Assembly (NCBI GenBank): GCA_036741795.1
Contig: DAINRO010000021.1
Span: forward strand, 1-34,777
Reading direction: 5' to 3'
DNA length: 34,777 nucleotides
Source of the DNA: DATKKM01 sp036741795
Lineage (GTDB): Bacteria; Chloroflexota; Dehalococcoidia; SM23-28-2; RBG-16-64-32
Under the pieces are notes generated by a model that did no database searches, was not told the DNA's origin, and saw nothing but the letters and a program-made list of their open reading frames with translations. Numbering within the stretch: the stretch's first letter is position 1; every line of letters starts with the position of its first letter. This document shows, piece after piece, positions 7,403 to 14,869 of the stretch. A program made the position numbers and the translations under genes.

Positions 7403-7732
7403 ATGGGGCAATCCTGGATCGGCATCTTCGGCGCCGTCCTCACGATCACCGTTGTCCTCGCGATCGGCGCCGCCTTCCTCGCCGACGATCAGACACTCGA
7501 GGGAGTAGTCTTCGCTCTCCTCGCGCTCCTCTTCATCCCGGCCCTCGTCGCGTCGTCCATCTCGACACCCCGCCGCTCAGCGATCCTTCGCGCAAGCACG
7601 GTCCTCGCCATCCTTATCGCCCTGCTGGGAGGCATCGTCGATTTCGGCATCCCCCTCGTCATGGCCCTGCCCACCGTCGTCCTCGCCCAGGCCGCAGGCC
7701 TGGTCTTCCAGAGAGGCAACAAGGCGGGATAG
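7403..7732 (+). CDS. Small integral membrane protein of unknown function
   Basis: From ATG at 7403 the frame encodes 109 residues with about four membrane helices: residues 5-27, 32-49, 62-80 and 83-102. There is no recognised domain. The reading frame is also open upstream and reads RRDRLDRQQQRQDLESAG, an Arg/Gln-rich stretch that looks like a genuine cytoplasmic head, but no ATG, GTG or TTG was found for it between the GNAT stop and 7403. The true start may therefore be non-standard or the head may be untranslated. It is convergent with the zinc-ribbon gene, 33 bases away. Confidence 0.6.
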   Translation: MGQSWIGIFGAVLTITVVLAIGAAFLADDQTLEGVVFALLALLFIPALVASSISTPRRSAILRASTVLAILIALLGGIVDFGIPLVMALPTVVLAQAAGLVFQRGNKAG

Positions 7733-7765
7733 CAAGACTCCCTGAATTTCTGGCTCCCTATCTGA

Positions 7766-8023
7766 CTACTGGCTGCTCGCTGCTGGCTCCCCGGTGACCG
7801 GCTCATCCCCGAAATAGGCCGTCCCGCACTGCCGACAGAATCGCGCCTCTGCCAACTCCACCGGATCCTCCGGAAGTGGCTCCTGGCATCCTGAGCAGAC
7901 CCACACCATCCCCTGGCCGCACTTCTGGCAGAACCCATAGGGTTCATCCGGTCTCGTCGGAAAACCGTACGATCCGGCATGGTCGTTCACGCATTTCCCA
8001 ACGCCCTTCGCGGCCTCAGTCAT
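7766..8023 (-). CDS. Small zinc-ribbon protein
   Basis: This 85-residue protein contains three Cys-x-x-Cys knuckles at 32-35 (CQKC), 43-46 (CSGC) and 63-66 (CRQC), plus Cys11 and His15. The pattern indicates zinc-ribbon folds, with two pairs likely to share one zinc and the last pair perhaps using upstream Cys/His. The ends are flexible and acidic. Its ATG overlaps the stop of the AI-2E-family gene (ATGA at 8020-8023), so it is translated downstream of that membrane protein. The function is unknown; such small ribbons often mediate protein or nucleic-acid contacts. Confidence 0.7.
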   Translation of the reverse strand: MTEAAKGVGKCVNDHAGSYGFPTRPDEPYGFCQKCGQGMVWVCSGCQEPLPEDPVELAEARFCRQCGTAYFGDEPVTGEPAASSQ

Positions 8024-9084
8024 GACTGCACTTCGTTTGTGGCCGGCGCCGGCACTTCGGCATCTCCAGCTGCTGCTGCGGCGGTTTGCGCCAGTGTGCG
8101 CTTCTCAAGGTAATAATCCAGGCCAACGCGCGCAGTGGCCGCCGCCGGCATCGCCAGGAGAACGCCGGCGATCCCGAACAGTTGCCCGCCCACCAGCACG
8201 GCGACGAGCACGGCCACAGGAGGCAGATTCATATGTGCCCCGTACACCTTCGGCGCCAGCAGCCTGTCCTCGAACTGCTGATAGAGCATCAGCAAGACAA
8301 GGACTACTATTGCCTGCGTTGGTGACTCCTGGAACGCCGCAATCGTTGGCATGAACACGGCAAGAGCGGCGCCCACCACCGGGATGATGTCGAAGAAGCC
8401 GGCCAGGATCGCGAACGCCGCCGCGTTCGGCACTCCGGCAGCGGTCAGCACGATGAATGTGTACACGCTTATTACCAGTGTCGTGATCACCTGTCCCCGG
8501 ACGTAACCACCGACGGCGTGGCGAAGCGTTCCTAACCACCGTTCAACCTCCGGCTCGTGACCCGGGGAGACAAACTGGTACAGGAACCGGTTCATCCTCG
8601 GCCCATCGACGAGGAGGTAAGCCGTCAGGAAGAAGATCGTCAGAAGGGTAAGCACGACGGCCAGCGCCCGCTGACCGTAGTCCACAGCCGTACTCCCCGA
8701 CACCACTCGGTCCCAGTCGATCGTGCGCGCCCGGCTCTCCAGGTCCGTCTCGATACCGAGGTCCGCGAGGAGGTCGTCCATCTCCCGCGCGTCCTCCGGC
8801 AGGTCCCGCCGCAGATCGCTGAGCTCGTCCACCGTGGCCGGAACCACCACCACCAGCACAGCAACGAGGGCGGCGAAGATGGCGGCCATGATCAGCACCA
8901 CCGCCAGGGTTCTTGGCACGCGGTGCGCCACCATCCATTCCACGAACGGCAATAACGCGGCCATCAGGATTAGCGAGGTGGACAATATGACCACAATCGG
9001 CCACAGCTCCATTAGCACGAAGGCCGTGACGAGCGCCAGGGCGACGAGCACCACTGTGTGAGTTGAAACTTCGAGCTTCAGCAC
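8020..9084 (-). CDS. AI-2E family transporter-like membrane protein
   Basis: This 354-residue protein matches the AI-2E/PerM (DUF20) family. It has N-terminal membrane helices up to about residue 83, a soluble loop of about 50 residues (LSDLRRDLPEDAREMDDLL onward), then further helices with the family signatures VGGYVRGQVI and ILAGFFDIIPVVGAALA, and LLMLYQQFEDRLLAPKVYG. The family includes exporters of small metabolites and Na+/H+ exchangers; the substrate here is unknown. It is divergent from the oxidoreductase at 9272 and coupled to the zinc-ribbon gene. The final 20 residues are Ala-rich and probably disordered. Confidence 0.88.
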   Translation of the reverse strand: MLKLEVSTHTVVLVALALVTAFVLMELWPIVVILSTSLILMAALLPFVEWMVAHRVPRTLAVVLIMAAIFAALVAVLVVVVPATVDELSDLRRDLPEDAREMDDLLADLGIETDLESRARTIDWDRVVSGSTAVDYGQRALAVVLTLLTIFFLTAYLLVDGPRMNRFLYQFVSPGHEPEVERWLGTLRHAVGGYVRGQVITTLVISVYTFIVLTAAGVPNAAAFAILAGFFDIIPVVGAALAVFMPTIAAFQESPTQAIVVLVLLMLYQQFEDRLLAPKVYGAHMNLPPVAVLVAVLVGGQLFGIAGVLLAMPAAATARVGLDYYLEKRTLAQTAAAAAGDAEVPAPATNEVQS

Positions 9085-9217
9085 TGGGCATCACTATAGC
9101 TGCCGCAAACGGCGCGGCCTATTGGAACCGGATGGGCGGATTCTCACTATCCAGTATTGTGCGCTCCGTCTGCTTACGCCGATCTTCCTTATCATCCCCG
9201 CAGACATCGCAATATCG

Positions 9218-9246
9218 TTGCGACTTCGGCTGCCACCTCATAAGAT
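9218..9246 (+). promoter_or_regulatory. Promoter of the luciferase-like oxidoreductase gene
   Basis: TTGCGA at 9218-9223 and TAAGAT at 9241-9246 are separated by 17 bases, each matching four of six consensus bases. An AGGAG ribosome-binding site follows at 9258-9262, 9 bases before the ATG at 9272. The 187-base divergent spacer holds no other convincing element. Confidence 0.4.
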
Positions 9247-9271
9247 GCTGGATACTCAGGAGTAATCAATT

Positions 9272-10300
9272 ATGCGCGTTGAAACTACGATCCTCCCCAA
9301 CGACATCAAATCCATCGGTGAAGCCGCACGGAACCTCGAAGCTGCCGGCTACGACTCCATCGTTACTCCGGAGGCAGGCCACGACCCCTTCCTCCCTCTT
9401 ATGACTGTGGCCGAGCACACCTCGACGCTTCGCTTCGGCACCGGCGTCGCGATCGCGTTCCCGCGCAGTCCCATGGTCACCGCCCAAATCGCCTGGGACC
9501 TCCAGCGCTACTCCGGTGGCCGCTTCATGCTAGGCCTCGGGACGCAAGTCAAAGGCCACAACGAGCGCCGCTATTCCACCGCCTGGCCGTCTCCGCCCGG
9601 CCCTCGCCTGAAGGATTACATCGCCACGATGAAGGCCATCTTCAAGACGTTCCAGACCAGCGAGCGTCCCGCCCACCAGGGCCCCTACTACCAGTTCACC
9701 CTCATCTCGCCGTTCTTCAACCCCGGACCCAACGCGGCCGGCGCCGAGCACGTCCCGATCTACATCTCCGCCGTAAACCGCTACAACTGCAAACTCGTCG
9801 GCGAACTCTGCGACGGCATCCGGATGCACGCTTTCAACACGCCGAAGTACACGGAAGAGGTGATCATTCCCGCCATCAAGGAAGGCGCTCAAAATGCGGG
9901 CCGGGATTACTCTGACATCGACCTCATCGGCGGGGCCTTCATTATCACCGGGAACAACGAGGAGGAGGTGGAGAAGGCCAAATCCCCAGTTCGCCAGCAG
10001 CTCTCCTTCTACGCCTCTACGCGTGTCTACCACCCGGTCCTTGAGATCCATGGCTGGCAGGACACCGGCGAGAAGCTATTTCGCCTCTCCATGGAGGGCA
10101 AGTGGCCGGAGATGGCTCAGAGCATCACCGACGAAATGCTGGAGCAGTTCGCGATCATCGGCACCTACGACGAACTCGTACCGAAGATCAAGGAACGCTA
10201 CGCCGGCGTCGTTACCACCCTGGACTTCGGCTTCGGAGTGCGTAGCCCCGACGAGCACGAGCGCCTCGCCTTCATCGTCTCGGAGCTAAAGAAGCTCTAG
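9272..10300 (+). CDS. LLM class (luciferase-like, F420-type) oxidoreductase
   Basis: This 342-residue protein has the bacterial luciferase-like TIM barrel. Features are the N-terminal AARNLEAAGYDSIVTPE, then FGTGVAIAFPRSPMVTAQIAWDLQRYSGGRFMLGLG, then GTQVKGHNERRY, which is typical of an F420-dependent subgroup, and the strand VPIYISAVN. It would reduce or oxidise an organic substrate with F420H2 or reduced flavin; which cofactor is used is inference. The start is supported by a ribosome-binding site at 9258. The alpha/beta hydrolase starts 14 bases after its stop, suggesting a two-gene catabolic operon. SAR202-type Chloroflexota are known to carry many such enzymes. Confidence 0.88.
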   Translation: MRVETTILPNDIKSIGEAARNLEAAGYDSIVTPEAGHDPFLPLMTVAEHTSTLRFGTGVAIAFPRSPMVTAQIAWDLQRYSGGRFMLGLGTQVKGHNERRYSTAWPSPPGPRLKDYIATMKAIFKTFQTSERPAHQGPYYQFTLISPFFNPGPNAAGAEHVPIYISAVNRYNCKLVGELCDGIRMHAFNTPKYTEEVIIPAIKEGAQNAGRDYSDIDLIGGAFIITGNNEEEVEKAKSPVRQQLSFYASTRVYHPVLEIHGWQDTGEKLFRLSMEGKWPEMAQSITDEMLEQFAIIGTYDELVPKIKERYAGVVTTLDFGFGVRSPDEHERLAFIVSELKKL

Positions 10301-10313
10301 GCGCTCCCGCCCC

Positions 10314-11183
10314 ATGCCCAGCCCAGACGGACAGTTCATCGACCTACCGGGTCGTGGCATTCGCCTCCACTACCGCGACTGGGGCGGAAAGGGCCCTGAT
10401 CTCCTGCTTCTTCATGGCCTGTCGTCCAACTCGCGCATTTGGGACCTCACCGCGCCACGCCTGAAACTGAAGTACCGCGTCATCGCGCTGGATCTTCGCG
10501 GACACGGCCTCAGCGACGTTCCCGAAAGCGGCTACGGCTTCACAGACGTAAACGCCGACGTCGTCGCGTTCCTGGACGCGGTCGGCCTGGACCGCGTCGC
10601 CATCGCCGGGCACTCCTGGGGCGGCACCGTTGCCCTGGCGCTCGCCGCCGACCACCCGGATCAAGTCGCCGGGATTGTCATGGTCGATGGCGGCATCATC
10701 GAGATATCGCGGTTTTCAGACTGGGAAACCGCCGAGAAGCAGATGATCCCGCCGGACATCCCCGGCGTGCCCGTCGAGACCTTTCTGGGGTTCGCTCGCC
10801 AGTGGCCGCATATCCGCGACCTCTGGACTGAAGAACTGGGCGAGATGGTGCTTTCTAACTTCGAGATCAGGGACGGGAAGGTCTATCGCCGCTTGGACAT
10901 CCTGCGGCACATGCAGATCGCACGAGCGATCTACGACTCCCGTCCTTCCGAATTGCTGCCACGGGTACGCTGCCCCGTCCTTGCCATCGTCGCCTCCACA
11001 ACTCCGACGAACGAATCAGAACAGCGCTGGCACGACTACAAGAACGACGGCGTCGAGATCGTCCGCCAGGCGCTCCCGGAAGCCGAGATTCTCATCATGG
11101 AAGACACGATCCATGACGTGCCCGTACAGCGTCCTGCCGAACTGGCGGCGGCGATTCTTGGCTTCCGTGACCGCCTGGCTTAG
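10314..11183 (+). CDS. Alpha/beta hydrolase
   Basis: This 289-residue protein has the alpha/beta-hydrolase fold. LLLHGLSSNSRIWDL (31-45) forms the oxyanion-hole strand, IALDLRGHGLSD (57-68) follows, and IAGHSWGGTVAL (97-108) carries the nucleophile Ser101. His267 in EDTIHDVP is the likely catalytic base. The acid residue of the triad is not obvious in ASTTPTNES, where Asp usually occurs. Substrate could be an ester, lactone or C-C bond product of the upstream oxidoreductase. Its TAG stop shares bases with the stop of the convergent ATPase gene. Confidence 0.87.
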   Translation: MPSPDGQFIDLPGRGIRLHYRDWGGKGPDLLLLHGLSSNSRIWDLTAPRLKLKYRVIALDLRGHGLSDVPESGYGFTDVNADVVAFLDAVGLDRVAIAGHSWGGTVALALAADHPDQVAGIVMVDGGIIEISRFSDWETAEKQMIPPDIPGVPVETFLGFARQWPHIRDLWTEELGEMVLSNFEIRDGKVYRRLDILRHMQIARAIYDSRPSELLPRVRCPVLAIVASTTPTNESEQRWHDYKNDGVEIVRQALPEAEILIMEDTIHDVPVQRPAELAAAILGFRDRLA

Positions 11184-12706
11184 CGCCCGTCAGTGCCGGC
11201 CGTAGCAAGGAAAAGACTGAACACGCGGTCGAACGATTCGTTGTCCAGCACCGGCTCCTTGCCGTCATAGGCCGCGCTCTGAATCAAGATCTCGACGATG
11301 TCGCCGACGTGTGATCCACGGACTTCGATCTCGGGATGCGAGAAGAGCGACTCGAGGACGTGTTCGAGCGCACCCTCTGTCACGCGCACCCGACGGGCCA
11401 GGCACTCGCGCCGAAGGATCTCGCCAAAGGCCGAGCGGTCTGGCCCCGAGACCCTCACCTTGTAGAGGATGCGTCTCAGCAGCGCTTCGTCTGCAAGTTC
11501 GTTCACGTTCGCGTTCGTCGCGAAAAGCGGCTGAACGCGGAACGGATAAGTCAGCTTCTCACCAGTATTCAGCGTTACGCTGTCCCAGGCGCGCTCCAGC
11601 GGAATCAGCCAGCGGGTCAGCAGTTGGTGAGTGTCGATTCGCTGGCGCCCAAAGTCGTCGATAACCAGCGTGCCGTTCTGCGCCTTCATGTGGGCCGGCG
11701 CCTGGTAAAACTTCGATGCCGGGTCGTAACCCAACTCCAGGGCATCCCTGTCCATCTCCGCACCCACTACGATGGCGGGTCGCTTGATCGCGACCCAGCG
11801 GCGGTCCCGCTTCGTCTCGTCCTTGCCGTTCGACCCATCGTCCGGGGTCTCCACCGGCTTGTGGATCGACTGGTCGAACACACGGATAACCTGCCCATAG
11901 GCGTAGATTGCGTACGGGACGATCGTCAGGCCGCCCATATCTTCAGCGAACTTCTCCAGGAGCACCGTCTTTCCGTTACCGGACGGTCCGTAAAACAGCG
12001 CGGGCTTGCCCGAAAACAGCGCCCGGGCTATCGCGTCGGACACGTCGGGAGACAGGACCAGGTCGTTCAGCACCGCCTTCACGTGCGCGCGGGCACCCTC
12101 ATCCAGGGGCCGCTCAAGGACGCGCTTCATCGTCTCGGTGTACTGCTCGGCGGTAACGGGTGCCGGACCGGCGTAGCGTGTGCGCTCCAGCGCTTCCTGC
12201 ACGCGGGTCTGACCGCGCTCCGAAAGGCGGTATCGGTAATTACCCGTGTACAGGTCGGACTGGCTCATCACCTCGACCAGCCGGTCCTCGGAGAGTGCGG
12301 TCAGCAGCTGGGAAACGATGTCCGGGTTGAGTCCCAGGCGCCGTACAAGCTGCGCCATCGATGGCGTGCCCGAGTAGTGAATGATCTTCAGCGTAAGGTC
12401 TGTCAGGAATGCCTTGGAAAGGCCTACTTCCGTGAACGATCGCGGTGCGCGCGGGAGGAGGTGGCCCTCATCATCCGGTTCATGCTCTGCGACGGCAGTC
12501 ATCGTCCGTGAAATGAATGCGGACATGGAGTCCCCCGGCTCGGCCTCGGCCTCTTCCTCTGCCGGGTCGTTCTCCGGAGTTCGGCTGAAGAACGACGGGA
12601 CCGGCGCTTCCTCCTGGGGTTGCGTCGTCTCGGGCGCCTCTCCGGCGCCCTCTACGGGGTCCACCGCGCTGTCTTCGCTCGGCTGCGTCTCGAAATCAGA
12701 GTCCAT
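11180..12706 (-). CDS. AAA+ ATPase with winged-helix-like N-terminal region
   Basis: This 508-residue protein begins with an acidic, Pro/Glu-rich disordered tail (1-85), then a region resembling a winged helix (about 95-175, with SMAQLVRRLGLNPDIVSQLL and YRYRLSERG), then an AAA+ domain. Walker A is GPSGNGKT (240-247), Walker B LVIDD (347-351), sensor 1 FATNAN (395-400) and ALLRRI (408-413) supplies arginine-finger candidates. GAGG at 12714-12717, 7 bases before the ATG, supports the start. It resembles MoxR-like or pilus-associated ATPases in general layout, but the precise role is unknown. It is divergent from rex and convergent with the hydrolase, so it is likely monocistronic. Confidence 0.8.
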   Translation of the reverse strand: MDSDFETQPSEDSAVDPVEGAGEAPETTQPQEEAPVPSFFSRTPENDPAEEEAEAEPGDSMSAFISRTMTAVAEHEPDDEGHLLPRAPRSFTEVGLSKAFLTDLTLKIIHYSGTPSMAQLVRRLGLNPDIVSQLLTALSEDRLVEVMSQSDLYTGNYRYRLSERGQTRVQEALERTRYAGPAPVTAEQYTETMKRVLERPLDEGARAHVKAVLNDLVLSPDVSDAIARALFSGKPALFYGPSGNGKTVLLEKFAEDMGGLTIVPYAIYAYGQVIRVFDQSIHKPVETPDDGSNGKDETKRDRRWVAIKRPAIVVGAEMDRDALELGYDPASKFYQAPAHMKAQNGTLVIDDFGRQRIDTHQLLTRWLIPLERAWDSVTLNTGEKLTYPFRVQPLFATNANVNELADEALLRRILYKVRVSGPDRSAFGEILRRECLARRVRVTEGALEHVLESLFSHPEIEVRGSHVGDIVEILIQSAAYDGKEPVLDNESFDRVFSLFLATAGTDGR

Positions 12707-12843
12707 GAATTTACCTCACGCAAAGCTATCAAGCGGCGACACTCACGCCCCTTGTGCTGGATTAGACGCCTCCTGTTAAGGCGTCGTTACGGCGACCGCA
12801 GACTTCTCCGTCCAGCAGTTCGTGGATATTCCCGTTCAGGCTA

Positions 12844-12902
12844 TTGACCCTTGCACACCAGAATTGCAAAATCTCCCTTAAGCACCATCAATTGTTATCA
12901 AT
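12844..12902 (+). promoter_or_regulatory. Candidate rex promoter and Rex-like operator
   Basis: TTGACC at 12844-12849 and CAAAAT at 12867-12872 are 17 bases apart and could form a promoter for rex. An imperfect palindrome ATTGTTATCAAT lies at 12891-12902, roughly 12 bases after the expected transcription start. Its halves recall the TTGT...ACAA pattern bound by Rex proteins, and Rex often represses its own gene. The 231-base spacer (12707-12937) is clearly more AT-rich than its surroundings and holds no gene. Confidence 0.3.
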
Positions 12903-12937
12903 GGCGTCTATAGAATTAATCACTAAGCACAATAGCT

Positions 12938-13564
12938 TTGAAGATACCCCTAGTTGTAATTGACCGCTTGCCGCTGTACGCCCGCGCCCTCGCCGCGCTG
13001 GAGTCTCAGGGCCGATTCGTCGTCAGCTCCAAGGAGCTGGGAGAAGCTGTCGCGGTTTCTGACGCCCAAATTCGCAAAGATCTCGCTTACTTCGGCCGGT
13101 TTGGCAAGCAGGGCCGCGGTTACGACGTCCAGAAACTCCTCGACGAATTGAGGCGCATCCTCGGCCTCAACCGGCAGTGGCGGATGACCCTCGTCGGTAC
13201 TGGGCGCCTCGGTCGCGCCATTCTCGGCTACGAGGGGTTTTCTCCCCAGGGCTTTCGCATCGTTCATGCCTTCGACTCGGATGTAGGGATGATCGGCAAG
13301 GACGTCGGAGGCCTCACAGTCCACAGCACAGAAGACATTGAGAAGTTGCTTGCCGAAGACCCCGTCGATATCGGGATCGTCGCTGTTCCCGCGGAGACCG
13401 CCCAGAACGTGATCGACCGGCTGGTCAAGTGCGGAATCCGCGCCATACTCAATTACACGCCGGTGACCGCGCATGTCCCTGACGACGTTCAGATGAAGAG
13501 GATCGACCCTGTCCTCTCCCTCCAGGGGATGACCTACCACCTCAAGGCCGCCAGCGGCGCATAA
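12938..13564 (+). CDS. rex: Redox-sensing transcriptional repressor Rex
   Basis: This 208-residue protein is Rex, which represses fermentative and respiratory genes and releases DNA when NADH rises. The N-terminal winged helix includes ELGEAVAVSDAQIRKDLAYF, then the characteristic GRFGKQGRGYDV (53-64). The Rossmann domain follows, with GTGRLG (87-92) for NAD(H) and AFDSD (111-115) closing the pocket. The start is TTG at 12938: an in-frame stop at 12917 excludes anything further upstream, and no Shine-Dalgarno is visible. It is followed 30 bases later by a small gene on the same strand. Confidence 0.93.
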   Translation: MKIPLVVIDRLPLYARALAALESQGRFVVSSKELGEAVAVSDAQIRKDLAYFGRFGKQGRGYDVQKLLDELRRILGLNRQWRMTLVGTGRLGRAILGYEGFSPQGFRIVHAFDSDVGMIGKDVGGLTVHSTEDIEKLLAEDPVDIGIVAVPAETAQNVIDRLVKCGIRAILNYTPVTAHVPDDVQMKRIDPVLSLQGMTYHLKAASGA

Positions 13565-13594
13565 CCGCGCTCCAAACTCAACAGGAGGTGCAAA

Positions 13595-13801
13595 GTGCCG
13601 AAGCACTACATCGAGATCAGCCTCCCCACTAAGCCCCTGAAGAACGTCGATGCCACCATAGCCGCCTGGAGCGACGGCGAAAAACTGGGTGAACTAAAGT
13701 TTTCTCGTGGGACCGTCGACTGGAAATCGGCTCACAAGCGCACCACGAAGAGCATCTCCTGGGAACGTCTCGCGGAGCTCCTGGACAAAGAGCCCGCCTG
13801 A
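13595..13801 (+). CDS. Small conserved-looking protein of unknown function
   Basis: This 68-residue protein starts with GTG at 13595, which is set by a perfect AGGAGG ribosome-binding site at 13583-13588 with 6-base spacing. The sequence has a beta-rich start (HYIEISLP), a motif SDGEKLGELKFSRGTVDWKS (26-45), and a helical end with SWERLAELLDKEP. There is no signal or membrane segment. It probably shares the rex transcript. The function is unknown; the strong ribosome-binding site implies abundant synthesis. Confidence 0.75.
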   Translation: MPKHYIEISLPTKPLKNVDATIAAWSDGEKLGELKFSRGTVDWKSAHKRTTKSISWERLAELLDKEPA

Positions 13802-13821
13802 GAGTCGTCAGCCTACCAGCT

Positions 13822-13842
13822 TTCAACTCTCAACTTTCAACT
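13822..13842. repeat. Three tandem heptamers between convergent genes
   Basis: Three copies of the 7-base unit (T/C)TCAACT lie head to tail at 13822-13842, in the 39-base gap between the small gene downstream of rex and the 3' end of mreB, reaching the mreB stop codon. They form no hairpin. A function is not apparent. Confidence 0.55.
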
Positions 13843-14869
13843 AGAAGCTAACCAGCCACTCCCCCTCGGGCGGCATCGACCGCTTTATAAGGTCCAGGTG
13901 GTCCAGCGCTATTCCCGCTCCCATGGCCACACACTCCATGGGGTTCTCGGCCACGTAGCAGGGAATTCCGATTTCCTCCGTGATCAGCCGATCCAGGTTC
14001 CGCAGCATCGCCGTTCCTCCCGAGAGTACAATCCCCCGGTCCACCACGTCCGAGGCCAGCTCCGGCGGCGTTCGCTCCAGCACCGAGCGAACGGCCCCCA
14101 CGATGGACTGTACGGCGTCCTGGATCGCGTTCGTCACGTCCGTTGAGGTCACTGTAATAGTCCGCGGAAGTCCGCTGATCTGGTCACGTCCTCGCACCTG
14201 GTAAGTCATCTCTTCCTCGAGTGGCAGCGCCGAACCGATCGCGATTTTCAGCTCCTCCGCGGTTCGATCACCGATCACCAGGTTGTGCCGCCGTTTCACG
14301 TACGCCGCGATTGCGTCGTCCAGCCTGTCGCCGGCAACGCGCACGGACTCACTCACAACGATCCCGTACATCGAGATCACCGCGGCCTCCGTTCGCCCAC
14401 CGCCGATGTCGACTATCATGTGGCCTTGCGGCACGTTCACGGGGATTCGCGCCCCAATCGCCGCTGCCAGCGGTTCCGGGATGATGTGCGCTGGTCGGCG
14501 CGCTCCGGCCGCCTCCGCGGCGTCCTGGACGGCCCTTTGCTCCACACCCGTCACTCCTGCCGGGACGCAGATCATCACGTCCGGCTTCACGAATGAAAAC
14601 CGCCCCATCACCCGGCCAATGAAGTAGCGCAGCATCGCTTCGGTCGTAACATAGTCCGCGATCACACCTTCACGCATGGGACGGATCACCTGGATCGCGC
14701 CCGGTGTCCGGCCGAGCATCTCCCGCGCCTCCGTCCCCACCGCCACGATGCTATTGTCCCGCTGCGCCACCGCCACCACCGCTGGCTCCGCGATGACGAT
14801 GCCCCGGCCTTTAACGTACACGAGGACGTTTGCCGTCCCAAGGTCCACTCCGATTCGTTTGCCCAGCAT
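13841..14869 (-). CDS. mreB: MreB/Mbl family actin-like cell-shape protein
   Basis: This 342-residue protein is a bacterial actin that organises lateral wall synthesis under the membrane. It shows phosphate loop 1 (GVDLGTANVLVY), the CVPAGVTGVEQRAV segment (101-114), EPLAAAIGA, phosphate loop 2 (VDIGGGRTEAAVIS, 153-166), and the C-terminal VLSGGTAMLRNLD. In loop 2 the usual GGGTTE is GGGRTE, and in loop 1 a Thr is Val, so ATP handling may differ. No mreC or mreD follows. The start codon shares one base with the murA stop (TAATG), so the two are coupled. The order atp operon, murA, mbl parallels Bacillus, so this may be Mbl-like. Confidence 0.9.
   Translation of the reverse strand: MLGKRIGVDLGTANVLVYVKGRGIVIAEPAVVAVAQRDNSIVAVGTEAREMLGRTPGAIQVIRPMREGVIADYVTTEAMLRYFIGRVMGRFSFVKPDVMICVPAGVTGVEQRAVQDAAEAAGARRPAHIIPEPLAAAIGARIPVNVPQGHMIVDIGGGRTEAAVISMYGIVVSESVRVAGDRLDDAIAAYVKRRHNLVIGDRTAEELKIAIGSALPLEEEMTYQVRGRDQISGLPRTITVTSTDVTNAIQDAVQSIVGAVRSVLERTPPELASDVVDRGIVLSGGTAMLRNLDRLITEEIGIPCYVAENPMECVAMGAGIALDHLDLIKRSMPPEGEWLVSF

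Noticed and set aside
11336..12511. 391-residue open frame on the plus strand
   Set aside because: It is antisense to the AAA+ ATPase, which has clear Walker motifs; the plus-strand product has no recognisable domain.
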